Positions 43,749 through 52,299 of a stretch of DNA of 64,000 bases are shown here, in pieces; position 1 is the first letter of the stretch, and the number at the start of each line of letters is the position of its first letter. A model generated the notes under the pieces. It made no database searches, was not told the DNA's origin, and worked only from the letters and a program-made list of their open reading frames with translations. A program made the position numbers and the translations under genes. Origin of the DNA: Psychrobacter sp. GP33 (GTDB lineage: Bacteria; Pseudomonadota; Gammaproteobacteria; Pseudomonadales; Moraxellaceae). Location of the stretch: contig NZ_JACGYX010000007.1 in NCBI RefSeq assembly GCF_014119005.1, positions 42,083 to 106,082 on the forward strand, in the 5' to 3' direction.

Positions 43749-44968
43749 AGTGACGTCTCCTTGTCAGTTTGTGCATTAGAGCTATTCAATGCGCTGGTTA
43801 ACTTCTCCTTGCTCGCGAGTAGCAAATTATCCATTGCAGAGCCATCCTGACGGGTGATATCAGGCACATAACGGCTATACACCCGAAACAGCATCTCCGT
43901 GCTACTGTGACCCATCTGCCGTGCTATCCACTCAGGATTTTCACCAGCAGCCAGCCAAAGCGTCGCTGCCGTGTGTCGAGTCTGATAAGCACGCCTATGT
44001 TTCAGACCGAGTAGGGCAAGCGTGGGTTTCCACACCCGTCTGTTCACATTGCGATACTCCATCGGATTGCCTTGTGAGTTGCAGAATACAAACTCTGACT
44101 TACCAAAGGTGCGCGTCTTCTGTTCTAATAAGGCGTCATACACTAACTGCGACATCGCAATATCACGCTGTGAGCCCAAGGTCTTCGTTGGACCCATCTC
44201 GCCATTGACTAATGCCCCTCTGATACTGATCTCACGCCGATCAAAGTTAATACAGTCCCATTTAAGCCCATCGATCTCACTGGTACGCATACCGGTAAAG
44301 AAGCGAATGGTGTAGTAGGGCCTATAATCAGCACGGACATGCTTTAAAATCAGCCATACCTCACTCAATGTAAACGGGTTTACATCCGGACGAGCTTGTT
44401 TGAGATTCTTAATATTTTTATAAGGCATCTCAAACTCATGGCGATCTGAGGCTTCTTCTAGTATCATACGAAGAAGTATCATGATCTGATTGATTCGTGC
44501 TACTGACAGACTTGACTGACCCTCTTTACCGTAACGAACTTTGGCGAGAGAGCTACGGAAGGTCAGCAAGTCTGGTTTTTTTATCGCATGTACTGCTTTA
44601 CCACCAAACTCAGGTAACAAGTACTTATTTAAAATAATCTGCGTCTTTTGCCGATAGCTCGGCCGCCATTCAATCTTCTTCTCCTCATACCAAATATCGA
44701 CAAACTGCCTAAAGGTTGGGTTACGACTGATACAAGCTTCCGCTCTATCAGCCAGTGCCGTCATCTCTTTTAAACGTGTACTCTTCGGAAAGTAAGCGCC
44801 ATAGTCAAAGATGCCTAGGGTTATTTCTGCTTCCATTTTTTTCAAAACAGTCGCTAATTTTTTTCTGTTAGCTGGGTTATCTTCCAAGCTAGTCTTTTCT
44901 CGACAACGTATACCTAGGTAGTAGAAGTCGGCGATTAGTTTGCCAAACCGTCCTTGTATAGTAGCCAT
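43745..44968 (-). CDS. int: tyrosine recombinase (site-specific integrase)
   Basis: A 407-aa phage-type integrase. The N-terminal Arm-binding DUF3596-like part includes ADFYYLGIRCREKTSL. A SAM-like core-binding domain spans about 90-190. The catalytic domain has GMRTSEIDGLKW (Arg), YQTRHTAATLW (Arg/His), GHSSTEMLFRVYSRYV (His and nucleophilic Tyr). ATG 44968 is chosen because a perfect AGGAGG lies seven bases upstream; the longer frame to 45013 overlaps the xis-like gene. The tRNA-Gly gene about 1.1 kb to the right is the likely attachment target. Confidence 0.93.
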   Translation of the reverse strand: MATIQGRFGKLIADFYYLGIRCREKTSLEDNPANRKKLATVLKKMEAEITLGIFDYGAYFPKSTRLKEMTALADRAEACISRNPTFRQFVDIWYEEKKIEWRPSYRQKTQIILNKYLLPEFGGKAVHAIKKPDLLTFRSSLAKVRYGKEGQSSLSVARINQIMILLRMILEEASDRHEFEMPYKNIKNLKQARPDVNPFTLSEVWLILKHVRADYRPYYTIRFFTGMRTSEIDGLKWDCINFDRREISIRGALVNGEMGPTKTLGSQRDIAMSQLVYDALLEQKTRTFGKSEFVFCNSQGNPMEYRNVNRRVWKPTLALLGLKHRRAYQTRHTAATLWLAAGENPEWIARQMGHSSTEMLFRVYSRYVPDITRQDGSAMDNLLLASKEKLTSALNSSNAQTDKETSL

Positions 44969-44984
44969 GATAAACCTCCTTCTA

Positions 44985-45200
44985 TTATTGAAGTGCCATA
45001 CCGTTAATAGCACTCATCGCCGGCTTACACATATCTTCTTCAATACGCTCCCAGACATATAAAATCTTGCGACCGCCGAAAGGACGGATGTAATGAATAT
45101 TCTCAATCAAAACAGTGTCTTTCATTTGATTGCGGATAGTACGTGGATCGTATTTAATACGTTCGGCCAGTTCATCAGTCGTTAAATAAGTATTGCTCAT
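44985..45200 (-). CDS. excisionase/AlpA-like helix-turn-helix protein
   Basis: A 71-aa protein with a MerR-like helix-turn-helix (YLTTDELAERIKYDPRTIRNQ) followed by a wing with FGGRKILYVWERIEE, the layout of Xis/AlpA DNA-binding proteins. Its position just upstream of int supports a directionality or regulatory role. The ribosome site AAAGAGGT lies within an 11-bp motif shared with the divergent regulator. Confidence 0.75.
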   Translation of the reverse strand: MSNTYLTTDELAERIKYDPRTIRNQMKDTVLIENIHYIRPFGGRKILYVWERIEEDMCKPAMSAINGMALQ

Positions 45201-45396
45201 AATATTTACCTCTTTTCAGTTATTAAGTCATCGTATTAAGTGATAGAATAAAAATTATTTTATCAACCTGTAAAAATGCATTTTGAAGAAACCAGTTAAT
45301 ATTTACCCGCTTAAAGGTAATTAATAACCGATTTGTGTACTATATTATCTTTTTACCTCAATGTAAAGCATTTTTACCCGAAAAGAGGTATTAATT
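45201..45396. promoter_or_regulatory. divergent control region of the integration module
   Basis: About 196 AT-rich bases between the leftward xis-int operon and the rightward Cro-like gene. GAAAAGAGGTA occurs as an inverted pair: complement at 45207-45217 and direct at 45380-45390, each 6-7 bases before a start codon. The motif can act as ribosome site for both genes and, as a symmetrical pair, as operator for the Cro-like protein. Related TTACC-type half sites recur between them. Confidence 0.5.
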
Positions 45397-45621
45397 ATGA
45401 TTGTGTCTAAACTTTCTGTGATTCTGGCAGAGAAAAAGTTGCGTGTAGCAGATGTCGTAAGAGCAACAGGCATGAGTAAATCAACACTTCATAAGCTATA
45501 CAATGAAGAGTCATCAAGAATAGACTTCAATACTATCGATCAGTTATGTGAGTTTTTGGATGTGCAGGTAGGTGACTTATTTATTTATAAGCCAAACACT
45601 AAGGATGATGAAGAATCTTGA
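45397..45621 (+). CDS. Cro/CI-like XRE regulator
   Basis: A 74-aa protein with a single XRE helix-turn-helix (VADVVRATGMSKSTLHKLYNEESS) and the typical DFNTIDQLCEFLDVQVGDLF of the YozG/HTH_26 group. It is divergent from the xis-int operon and most likely regulates it. A phage or integrative-element repressor by position. Confidence 0.85.
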   Translation: MIVSKLSVILAEKKLRVADVVRATGMSKSTLHKLYNEESSRIDFNTIDQLCEFLDVQVGDLFIYKPNTKDDEES

Positions 45622-45739
45622 AAATCTATAAAACTGAAAAATATGCGCAGAGAAATAAGTGGCAGAGCCCTATAAACAAGGCGTTTCAAAGTATAAAATT
45701 AAGGTTGGGGTTATTATTAATAATTGATTTTTCATGGTT

Positions 45740-45758
45740 TGGTCACGTTTTAGTCACG
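45740..45758 (+). repeat. 19-bp direct repeat near the tRNA, copy 1
   Basis: TGGTCACGTTTTAGTCACG, one mismatch to 45898-45916. Each copy itself contains two GTCACG units, as integrase arm sites often do. Confidence 0.6.
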
Positions 45759-45792
45759 CTATGAGCTTAATTTACAAAAGCAGTGGAAAAGT

Positions 45793-45831
45793 AAAAAGCA
45801 TGCTAAGAAAATATCTCTTAGCATGCTTTTT
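45793..45831 (+). terminator. palindromic terminator, probably bidirectional
   Basis: A perfect 16-bp stem (45793-45808 with 45816-45831) that starts with A5 and ends with T5. It can terminate in both directions. Confidence 0.7.
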
Positions 45832-45897
45832 TATAAAGATAAGAATAATAAGTTGGGGTCAATTATAGAATTAGTATTTATAGCGTGGGCACGAAAT

Positions 45898-45916
45898 GGT
45901 CACGTTTTGGTCACGG
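45898..45916 (+). repeat. 19-bp direct repeat near the tRNA, copy 2
   Basis: TGGTCACGTTTTGGTCACG, 158 bases from copy 1. Both lie between the Cro-like gene and tRNA-Gly. Confidence 0.6.
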
Positions 45917-46011
45917 TGCTGTTTTTTGGTCTTTTAATATATTAGATAAAGTTAATAGTTGGGTAGACTAGCTAGTACTGAAAATCGCTACAACCTTTGA
46001 AAATTGGACAA

Positions 46012-46042
46012 AAAAAATCCTCACTGTTAAGTGAGGATTTTT
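46012..46042 (-). terminator. terminator of tRNA-Gly
   Basis: ATCCTCACT/AGTGAGGAT stem with A- and T-runs on either side, directly downstream of the minus-strand tRNA gene. Confidence 0.65.
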
Positions 46043-46049
46043 AAGTATT

Positions 46050-46124
46050 TGGAGCGGGAAAAGAGATTCGAACTCTCGACCCCAACCTTGGCAAGGTTAT
46101 GCTCTACCACTGAGCTATTCCCGC
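46050..46124 (-). tRNA. tRNA-Gly (anticodon GCC)
   Basis: On the minus strand a 75-base cloverleaf: acceptor GCGGGAA pairing with TTCCCGC, D arm AGCTCAGTGGTAGAGC, anticodon arm AACCTTGCCAAGGTT (GCC), T arm with GAGTTCGAATCTC, discriminator T and an encoded CCA at the 3' end (46050). The 3' end faces the integrase module, so this gene is the likely integration target. Confidence 0.95.
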
Positions 46125-46298
46125 TTAAATCATAAGAAGATAAATAATATATCGTCTAGTTGATGACGATGCATTATACGTTAATTTATTTCAATGTCAA
46201 CTTTTTTTAATAAAAAGCAGAATATTTTGGCTATTTTATCTAATGTCGTAAACATCTTTAAAATGAGAAATATTTATGCTACTTGATTTGATATAAAG

Positions 46299-46336
46299 TA
46301 AAAACCCCCGTTTCTATCAAATAGGAGCGGGGGCTT
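46299..46336 (-). terminator. terminator of the Tsx-like gene
   Basis: A GC-rich stem CCCCCG/CGGGGG with a 17-base loop. On the minus strand it is followed by a run of T, 30 bases past the tsx-like stop codon. Confidence 0.65.
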
Positions 46337-46364
46337 ATTATGCGCGTATAGATAATATTAAGGT

Positions 46365-47144
46365 TTAGAAGTGGTATTTAATGAGCGCGCTTGGAGCATG
46401 CTGGTCTACACCATCAACACCATACTTATTCTTCCAATAGCTATATTCCATACCTACTTCTAAACGAGTATCAAGACCGAGTACTTTTTGTAGATTATAT
46501 TTAATTTGTGGATTGACATGAATGTTGTCTTTAACATTCTCATCTTCACTATTAAAAGCATAGTCAATATAACCATCAATAACGAAGTTATTCTTTTCCC
46601 AACCATAGGTTAAGGTAATTTGTTGATCATCCGCATTATCTTTATCATTGAAAGCATGGTACAAAGATGCAGATGCATATTTCATACCTGGAATCGGCAA
46701 GTTCAAATCTGCACCAAGACCGACCAAGTAATTGTCTTGGCTAAAGCCACTACTGTTTGAGCCGAATTCATACTGCCCAGCTAAGTTTACTTGTTTGATA
46801 ATACTGTTATCAAAAGTTGCAAGTTTCAACTTAGGTGCAAGCTCACCATAAGTTTCTTTAAATTTCTTACCGCTATCATTTTCTCTACCTTGATGACGGT
46901 CAACGAAGAAGAATATGCCGCCCCAATCATGAGTAGAGGCGTGCTCTAGGGTCATAGTTTTGAGCTTGCCGTCAGGTACGAGTTCATAGTCGCTACCATA
47001 TAGACCGGTAATACTGGTATCAGTAAATAGCATTTTAGCGTTAGCGCCAGTTGTAGCTCCTAACGCGATAATAGCAATAGCGGCTGCAGCCAAAGGCTTG
47101 ATAAAAGTTGATTGCGATAATTTGGTAGTTGAATCAAAACGCAC
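46365..47144 (-). CDS. Tsx-like nucleoside-specific channel-forming outer-membrane protein
   Basis: A 259-aa precursor. A signal-type N-terminus ends TTGANAK (cleavage after ANA). The body has alternating beta strands and the Tsx-family features LEHASTHDWGGIFFFVDRHQG near 68-88, a central DNYLVGLGADLNLPIPG and a C-terminal PSALIKYHF ending in Phe, as required for BAM assembly. Tsx forms a 12-strand barrel for nucleosides, and the substrate here is assumed by family. Single gene with its own terminator. Confidence 0.85.
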   Translation of the reverse strand: MRFDSTTKLSQSTFIKPLAAAAIAIIALGATTGANAKMLFTDTSITGLYGSDYELVPDGKLKTMTLEHASTHDWGGIFFFVDRHQGRENDSGKKFKETYGELAPKLKLATFDNSIIKQVNLAGQYEFGSNSSGFSQDNYLVGLGADLNLPIPGMKYASASLYHAFNDKDNADDQQITLTYGWEKNNFVIDGYIDYAFNSEDENVKDNIHVNPQIKYNLQKVLGLDTRLEVGMEYSYWKNKYGVDGVDQHAPSALIKYHF

Positions 47145-47960
47145 AGTATTACTCCCTAATGTACAGTCGAGATGTCCTCATAGGCAGGGGTAGGTTGTTG
47201 ATACCGAAACTGGTCTTAACATCCTGTTAAAGCGCACCAGCACTACCTGAGGAGAGATAAAAATGATTAAGATAGAATGAATATTAAATAACAATTATAT
47301 TTATGTACAACACCTAACGAAATATAACAGTAGTAATATTACTTACAATAAACAATCTAAAGCAATGTTTTAGAACGTTTGTTTAATATTTCGAACAGTT
47401 AATCATATTTTGTAACATCTGACAACACTAATTTTTCTTCTAATAATGCAATTTTCATAGATTCAAGCCAGAAAGTGAAGCTAAGTATATGATATTGCTT
47501 ATTATCCTGACTAAATGGTCAGGTTATACTATTTTTGTTACAAAAAGGAATGATTCTGAATTGATAAGGATAGAAATAGTAATCATTTGTAATACATATA
47601 AACATAAAGAAAAACGACTTCAAATATAGGATTTATAGTTTATAGAGACTGAATAGTGAGATACGGTACGATTAAAAAGGGTATCTGAATAGCAGGAAAA
47701 TTATTCGATAAAAAAGTGTAATGTGATTTGCTATATTTTGTATGAAGTAAGTGTTGTTCTTTGCATTAAACAAAGAGTTTGAGTAAAACAATCTACTAAT
47801 AGCTTTAATGAATTCTGTTATTGGTTATAAGCAATCTTATCGGGTCTTCAACGGAATGAATTATTGTAATAAATAGATGTGCCAAGAACAAAGAAAACAA
47901 TTCGGCTTGTCAGAAGATAAAATTTATAAGTGGCATTAGCATCGAAAAACCCTGTAGTAG

Positions 47961-48000
47961 TAAGTGTGTTTTAGTGTGTTTTAGTGTGTTTTAGTGTGTT
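47961..48000 (+). repeat. 10-bp tandem repeat, four units
   Basis: The unit TTAGTGTGTT occurs three times exactly (47971-48000), preceded by TAAGTGTGTT with one mismatch. Non-coding, and a possible slippage site. Confidence 0.85.
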
Positions 48001-48167
48001 GTCATGCTTGATTGGGATGCTTGATGTACATAATAGCAATGGCTTGGAGGAAATATTCTAGAATTATCCATCCGTTTTCTATGTCGATTTATTAGTACTA
48101 TAGCTTCTTTGAGAAAGATATCGAAACTAGTGTATGCTGTGGATAGTGGAAAAAATTAGGAAAAAGC

Positions 48168-48296
48168 TACGATATTAATATTCCACCAGCAGATAGTGAA
48201 GGTAATATTATCTACAAATCTATTCTCAACAAAGCGATGCTTCTAGCACTTGAGGCATTAACAGACGTTACTTTAAATTTAGAAAATATATTTTAA
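48168..48296 (+). pseudogene. coding scar of an unknown gene
   Basis: A 43-codon open end reads SYDINIPPADSEGNIIYKSI, then LNKAMLLALEALTDVTLNLE and a TAA. The composition is protein-like, but no start or upstream domain exists. Family unknown. Confidence 0.3.
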
Positions 48297-48433
48297 GCGT
48301 TTGGCGCTTCTCTTGATTATATGAAAGAAGTCTACTGCATAAAGTAGCAACGATTTTAAAAGTTAACGAACAAGTTAAAAATATTCGTGTTTAACATAAT
48401 TTACTGAGTAGATTAATCATATCTTGCTTATCG

Positions 48434-48472
48434 CCCATAAAAAAGACTACCTATTGGCAGTCCTTTTTATGG
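48434..48472 (-). terminator. terminator of the PACE transporter gene
   Basis: On the minus strand CCATAAAAAGGACT pairs imperfectly with AGTCTTTTTTATGG across a 10-base loop, with T6 in the second arm. It lies about 40 bases after the stop codon. Confidence 0.55.
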
Positions 48473-48510
48473 TTATTTACTATAAGTATTAAGATTAGAG
48501 TTATATTTAT

Positions 48511-48969
48511 TTATAAAGATGTCACTACAGTTTTATTATGATCAGGTAGGGTAAAGACATTATCGAAAATTAGTGTAAAGACGAAGGTATATATTAAAAA
48601 GAACAGTAATAAAGTAGCCTCCATTGTAAAGGCTTTGGTTAAGCTTACACCGTACCACAACATATATAGTGGCAGACAGATAAGAAGTAATCCGCCCTCA
48701 AAACCAACTGCATGTACAATACGTATTACAAAAGTACGCTGCGCCACATGGCGACGACGCTCCCACGCTTCAAACCCAGTATTATAAATAAAGTTCCAGA
48801 TAACCGCAGCAACAGATACCATAATAGCGACTGGTAAGGATTCCGCCGCATTGCCCCCACTAAGTAGCATAAGGATGAAGGTGGAAGATATGATAGCAAT
48901 AATTTCAAAAATAGTGACGTATACTAAACGACGTTTAAGCGGAGATAAAGTAATCAACCAAAACTCCAA
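48511..48969 (-). CDS. PACE-family multidrug efflux transporter (AceI-like)
   Basis: A 152-aa membrane protein with two tandem bacterial transmembrane pair (BTP) domains and four helices. RRLVYVTIFEIIAI at the start of the first helix, WNFIYNTGFEAWERR after the second, RTFVIRIVHAVGFEGGLLL at the third and FTLIFDNVFTLPD at the end are the PACE signatures, including the membrane Glu in FEIIAI. Relatives export biocides such as chlorhexidine or polyamines. Inner membrane, probably a proton antiporter. Confidence 0.9.
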   Translation of the reverse strand: MEFWLITLSPLKRRLVYVTIFEIIAIISSTFILMLLSGGNAAESLPVAIMVSVAAVIWNFIYNTGFEAWERRRHVAQRTFVIRIVHAVGFEGGLLLICLPLYMLWYGVSLTKAFTMEATLLLFFLIYTFVFTLIFDNVFTLPDHNKTVVTSL

Positions 48970-49186
48970 AGCACAGTAACGCGCAATAGTTATGAAGTAT
49001 CGGCCCGTCCCGAGATGAAAAAACGCAGATTAAGAACAGAGCCACGGTTTCCGCCTGTTCATACATTACATATAAAATGGTCTGACTTAATATTGTACAA
49101 GAAGGTTTACCAAATAAGCTGTTGTTTTATACGGTGCTATGATTGATATGAATTGATTAGCTTAGCTAGTAGGGGAGAAGAAGGTC
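48970..49186. other. intergenic region between transporter and capsule locus
   Basis: No frame of note. It should contain the promoter of the leftward transporter gene. Confidence 0.35.
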
Positions 49187-49249
49187 TAAGTTGAGAGGTC
49201 GTTTAGAATAAGCTGAGAAATACTTTATTATAAACGACCTCTCAGCTTA
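49187..49249 (-). terminator. long hairpin at the end of the capsule locus
   Basis: 19-bp arms at 49187-49205 and 49231-49249 (one mismatch) around a 25-base loop, starting 20 bases past the last capsule gene. There is no T tract, so it may act as transcript-stabilising hairpin or terminate inefficiently. Confidence 0.5.
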
Positions 49250-49269
49250 TGAATTATCATAACCATTAT

Positions 49270-50826
49270 TTAAATGGTTTTAGCTTTAACTGCATCGCCG
49301 CCGCCACTGCCTAATGCTGTCTTTATGATATAAGAAAAGTAATTTTTCAGGCTCATAGTGTCAATCATTTCTTTATCAGTTCGAGCCAGTAGCTTAGGTG
49401 TAGACATATCTATATTATTGATTTGAGCCAATCCGGTTATCCCAGGTAAGACGTCGTATACGCCTAAAGACTCTCTCTCATTAATAAGTTCTTGCTGGTT
49501 AGGCAAATTAGGTCTAGGACCCGTAATGCTCATTTCACCTTTTAATACATTCAATAGTTGTGGTAATTCATCAATTTTAGTTTTACGTAAAAATGCACCC
49601 AGTTTAGTTATCGAGGTACTGTCAACCAAGTGACTCGCTACTGAAACTGTATTCACTTTCATTGTACGGAATTTTACAAGCTTAAAGGGCTTTTGATTTT
49701 TGCCTATTCGCTCTTGAATCAGCAACGGAGAGCCGGTATCAAAATAACCCATACCTGAAATAATAACTAACAGCGGAAAAGTAAGCACCAACCCTATAAA
49801 CGAGAATACGATATCCAAAAGTCTCTGCATACCTCTTAAGCTCATATTAGAATGCTCTAGGTTTTGGATATAGCTCTGGGCTGTCTTTTGAATAGAGTCA
49901 CTTGTAGAAAATTTAGGTTGCCAATCCAATAAGGTCTTTGCCTTACTAATATCTACTTGCAGCGAGCCACAAAGCCTTTGAGCAATGCCAGGTTTACCTA
50001 ATAAAGCCGTTACTGCTTTAATCGAAATAGGCGGTATATGGACAGCTTTATTATTAACTCCTAAACCATTGGCGATCTCTTGCAACATGCTTGCGCTCGA
50101 GATATCGTTATCATCAGACACTAAGAATATCTGATTTTTAGCATTTTTATGGTCGATACAAGTAATAATGAAGTCCGTTAAATTATCTATAGACACTAAG
50201 CTGCGCAAGTTTTGTTTGATACCGCCTAGAGGTAAAGGAATACCTTTATAAGTCCACTTCATTAAAGAATGGAAATTACCTTTAACGTTTTCACCATACA
50301 CGAGAGTAGGGCGGATAATCACTACTTCTAGTGGTGTCGTTTTAGCAAGCTCTAATAGTTCTTGTTCTGCTTCGTATTTAGAGATGCCATAAGGATCAGT
50401 GGGATTTGGCTGATCGTCAGCCGTAAAAGGTCTACCAGGCTCTGTGCTCTCGCCATTCACCTTAATCGAGCTAATAAATATAAAACGTTTTGCACCTGCT
50501 GCTACTGCCTGACGGGCTAAATTTAGCGTGCCCTCTACATTAACTTTTCGATACTCGGTTAAAGGATCAGTAGATTTATCTTTCATTACATGTACACGGG
50601 CAGCACAATGAATAACGACATCAACGTTCTGTAGCGCATCAGTCCAATCGGTTGTAGCTGTCAAGTCTTCGACTTGTACAACCCTTGCTGTACTAGGCGT
50701 ATCAACAATACTTCGCGTTGCAATAGTCAAATCATAGTTGCCATCTGCAAGTATGCGTTGCTGTAAAGCACTACCAATAAAGCCAGTAGCGCCAGTGAGC
50801 AAAATGTTTTCTTTTTTCATAATCAT
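49270..50826 (-). CDS. hybrid NDP-sugar epimerase/reductase and initiating sugar transferase
   Basis: A 518-aa fusion. Residues 1-315 are an extended SDR: LLTGATGFIGSAL (NAD site), ISSIKVNGES, and YGISKYEAE with the catalytic Tyr-Lys. Residues about 325-510 are a polyprenyl-phosphate sugar-phosphate transferase of PglC/WcaJ type: a re-entrant hydrophobic helix, KFRTM, and DELPQLLNVLKGEMSITGPRP. It would make a 4-keto-reduced or epimerised sugar nucleotide and transfer it to undecaprenyl phosphate, starting the repeat unit at the inner membrane. Last gene of the capsule locus. Most bacteria encode the two steps as separate proteins. Confidence 0.88.
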   Translation of the reverse strand: MIMKKENILLTGATGFIGSALQQRILADGNYDLTIATRSIVDTPSTARVVQVEDLTATTDWTDALQNVDVVIHCAARVHVMKDKSTDPLTEYRKVNVEGTLNLARQAVAAGAKRFIFISSIKVNGESTEPGRPFTADDQPNPTDPYGISKYEAEQELLELAKTTPLEVVIIRPTLVYGENVKGNFHSLMKWTYKGIPLPLGGIKQNLRSLVSIDNLTDFIITCIDHKNAKNQIFLVSDDNDISSASMLQEIANGLGVNNKAVHIPPISIKAVTALLGKPGIAQRLCGSLQVDISKAKTLLDWQPKFSTSDSIQKTAQSYIQNLEHSNMSLRGMQRLLDIVFSFIGLVLTFPLLVIISGMGYFDTGSPLLIQERIGKNQKPFKLVKFRTMKVNTVSVASHLVDSTSITKLGAFLRKTKIDELPQLLNVLKGEMSITGPRPNLPNQQELINERESLGVYDVLPGITGLAQINNIDMSTPKLLARTDKEMIDTMSLKNYFSYIIKTALGSGGGDAVKAKTI

Positions 50827-50950
50827 ATATAAAACTCTAGCCTTTTAAATACGTTACTTCAAAAACAATAAGTCGATATTAATGAGAAAACATAATTTAA
50901 CCTATTGTAATGAACCCTTACTGGATAAAGCCAATATTAGATAATAAAGA

Positions 50951-52102
50951 TCAGTTAATGATATCTTTGTATAGATCCACATTTCTTCCCAAGACTATCT
51001 CTCTGTCAAAGTTAGTTAACACCCATTGCCTACCTTGATATGAGATCCTATCTAATAGTTCTTTATCATTTGATAGGTCAAACATAGCATTAGACAATGA
51101 TTTATAATCCAGACTATCTAATAAAATACCAGAAACTCCATGTTTGACAGACTCCCTACATCCGATAACATTAAAAGCAATTACCGGCAATTCCATAGAT
51201 GAGGCTTCAATTGCTACGTTACCAAAACCTTCCCTATAACTAGGAAAAACAAAGACATTTGATATTGCCATATAACTTGGTATAGAGTCGCTCCACTCTA
51301 TATACTTTATTGCTGGATTGTTGAAAATTTCCTTCAAAACTTCGTTTTCTATAGGGTCCCAATCTTCATAAGGACCAACTAGAATTAATTTATGTTTCGT
51401 ATTTTTTTCACGCAGTTCTAGGAAAGCTTTGACAAGTTCGTTAATTCCTTTATCCTTCCGGACTCTTCCGCAATATAACCAAACGAAATCATCTGGTTCT
51501 ATCTCTAATAAATTTTTTAAATCATTATTTTCTTTTTGTGAAAAATTAGATTTTGAAAAAAAACTGGTATCTACACCCTTACTGCTACCGCTACCTAAAA
51601 CAATCGCTTTATCATTAATGCATACTTTTTCAGAAATATAACTTTCCATCATTTCATTTGAAATGAATTGAACATTAGATGCAATAGAACATATTACTTT
51701 ATCCAGAAATTTATAAGCAGTATACTTTTTTCCTGTGAAGTTCTCGTATGCTCTACCACGAACAACGAATAAAACATTTTTATGTAATGAAAAGTATGCA
51801 GCTAAACCTCCAATTAAAGATGCCTTGGGGGTTGAGATAATAATTAAATCATATCTATTAGATAAAAAATGCAACCAAACTTTAATTAAAGAAAAAAAGT
51901 CTTTTACTACATCAGGGTTACGTTCTATAGGTATAGGTACGGAACGTCCTCCTTCCTGAAGAATAATTTCGTGCTCATTTCCAGGGCTAGCTATTACCGA
52001 CACATCGAAACCATGACTAACTAAATAATCAACTTGCCCGACATATAATGTTTTTATGGAAAGAGATGTTGAAAAAATAACACAGATTTTATCTTTTTTC
52101 AT
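50951..52102 (-). CDS. GT4-family glycosyltransferase
   Basis: A 383-aa GT-B enzyme. N-terminal acceptor domain with FSTSLSIKTLYVGQVDYLV, C-terminal nucleotide-sugar domain with YCGRVRKDKGINELV near 215 and EGFGNVAIEASSMELPVIAF near 292-311, the EX7E-like motif of GT4. A retaining transferase adding a residue to the lipid-linked repeat unit in the cytoplasm. Donor and acceptor cannot be deduced. A 197-base gap precedes it. Confidence 0.85.
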   Translation of the reverse strand: MKKDKICVIFSTSLSIKTLYVGQVDYLVSHGFDVSVIASPGNEHEIILQEGGRSVPIPIERNPDVVKDFFSLIKVWLHFLSNRYDLIIISTPKASLIGGLAAYFSLHKNVLFVVRGRAYENFTGKKYTAYKFLDKVICSIASNVQFISNEMMESYISEKVCINDKAIVLGSGSSKGVDTSFFSKSNFSQKENNDLKNLLEIEPDDFVWLYCGRVRKDKGINELVKAFLELREKNTKHKLILVGPYEDWDPIENEVLKEIFNNPAIKYIEWSDSIPSYMAISNVFVFPSYREGFGNVAIEASSMELPVIAFNVIGCRESVKHGVSGILLDSLDYKSLSNAMFDLSNDKELLDRISYQGRQWVLTNFDREIVLGRNVDLYKDIIN

Positions 52103-52299
52103 TAAAATCTTATAACCTCAAAGTAAGAATTTATTAAAATACTATTGGTTTTCTGTGCGAAAATCAGATAGTTATTTTATAATATTTAATGGATCAAATT
52201 TACTGTAAATATAAGATTTTTATAGATCAATATAACAACATTTCATATGGATGTTGGTATTACTGTCTAAATAAAAAGAATATAACTTAATAAAGTATC

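Larger units (their letters stand above)
45622..46009. other. non-coding stretch between regulator and tRNA
   Basis: No gene. It holds a near-perfect 19-bp direct repeat TGGTCACGTTTTRGTCACG (45740-45758 and 45898-45916), and a terminator-like palindrome between them. It lies between the integrase module and tRNA-Gly, where attachment and integrase arm sites are expected. Confidence 0.5.
47145..48433. other. long non-coding stretch with scars and a short tandem repeat
   Basis: About 1.3 kb without an intact gene. It contains the 10-bp tandem repeat at 47961-48000, a short frame around 47878-47928 reading MCQEQRKQFGLSEDKIYKWH before a stop, and a 43-codon frame ending at 48296. The first 200 bases must include the tsx promoter. 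Otherwise AT-rich and featureless by eye. Confidence 0.45.

Noticed and set aside
45702..45713. AAGGTTGGGGTT resembling a tRNA-Gly segment as a possible att copy
   Set aside because: Only about 11 bases match and in opposite orientation to the tRNA gene, which fits chance better than an att site.
47961..48000. Short repeats as a CRISPR array
   Set aside because: Units are 10 bp in direct tandem with no spacers and no cas genes nearby.
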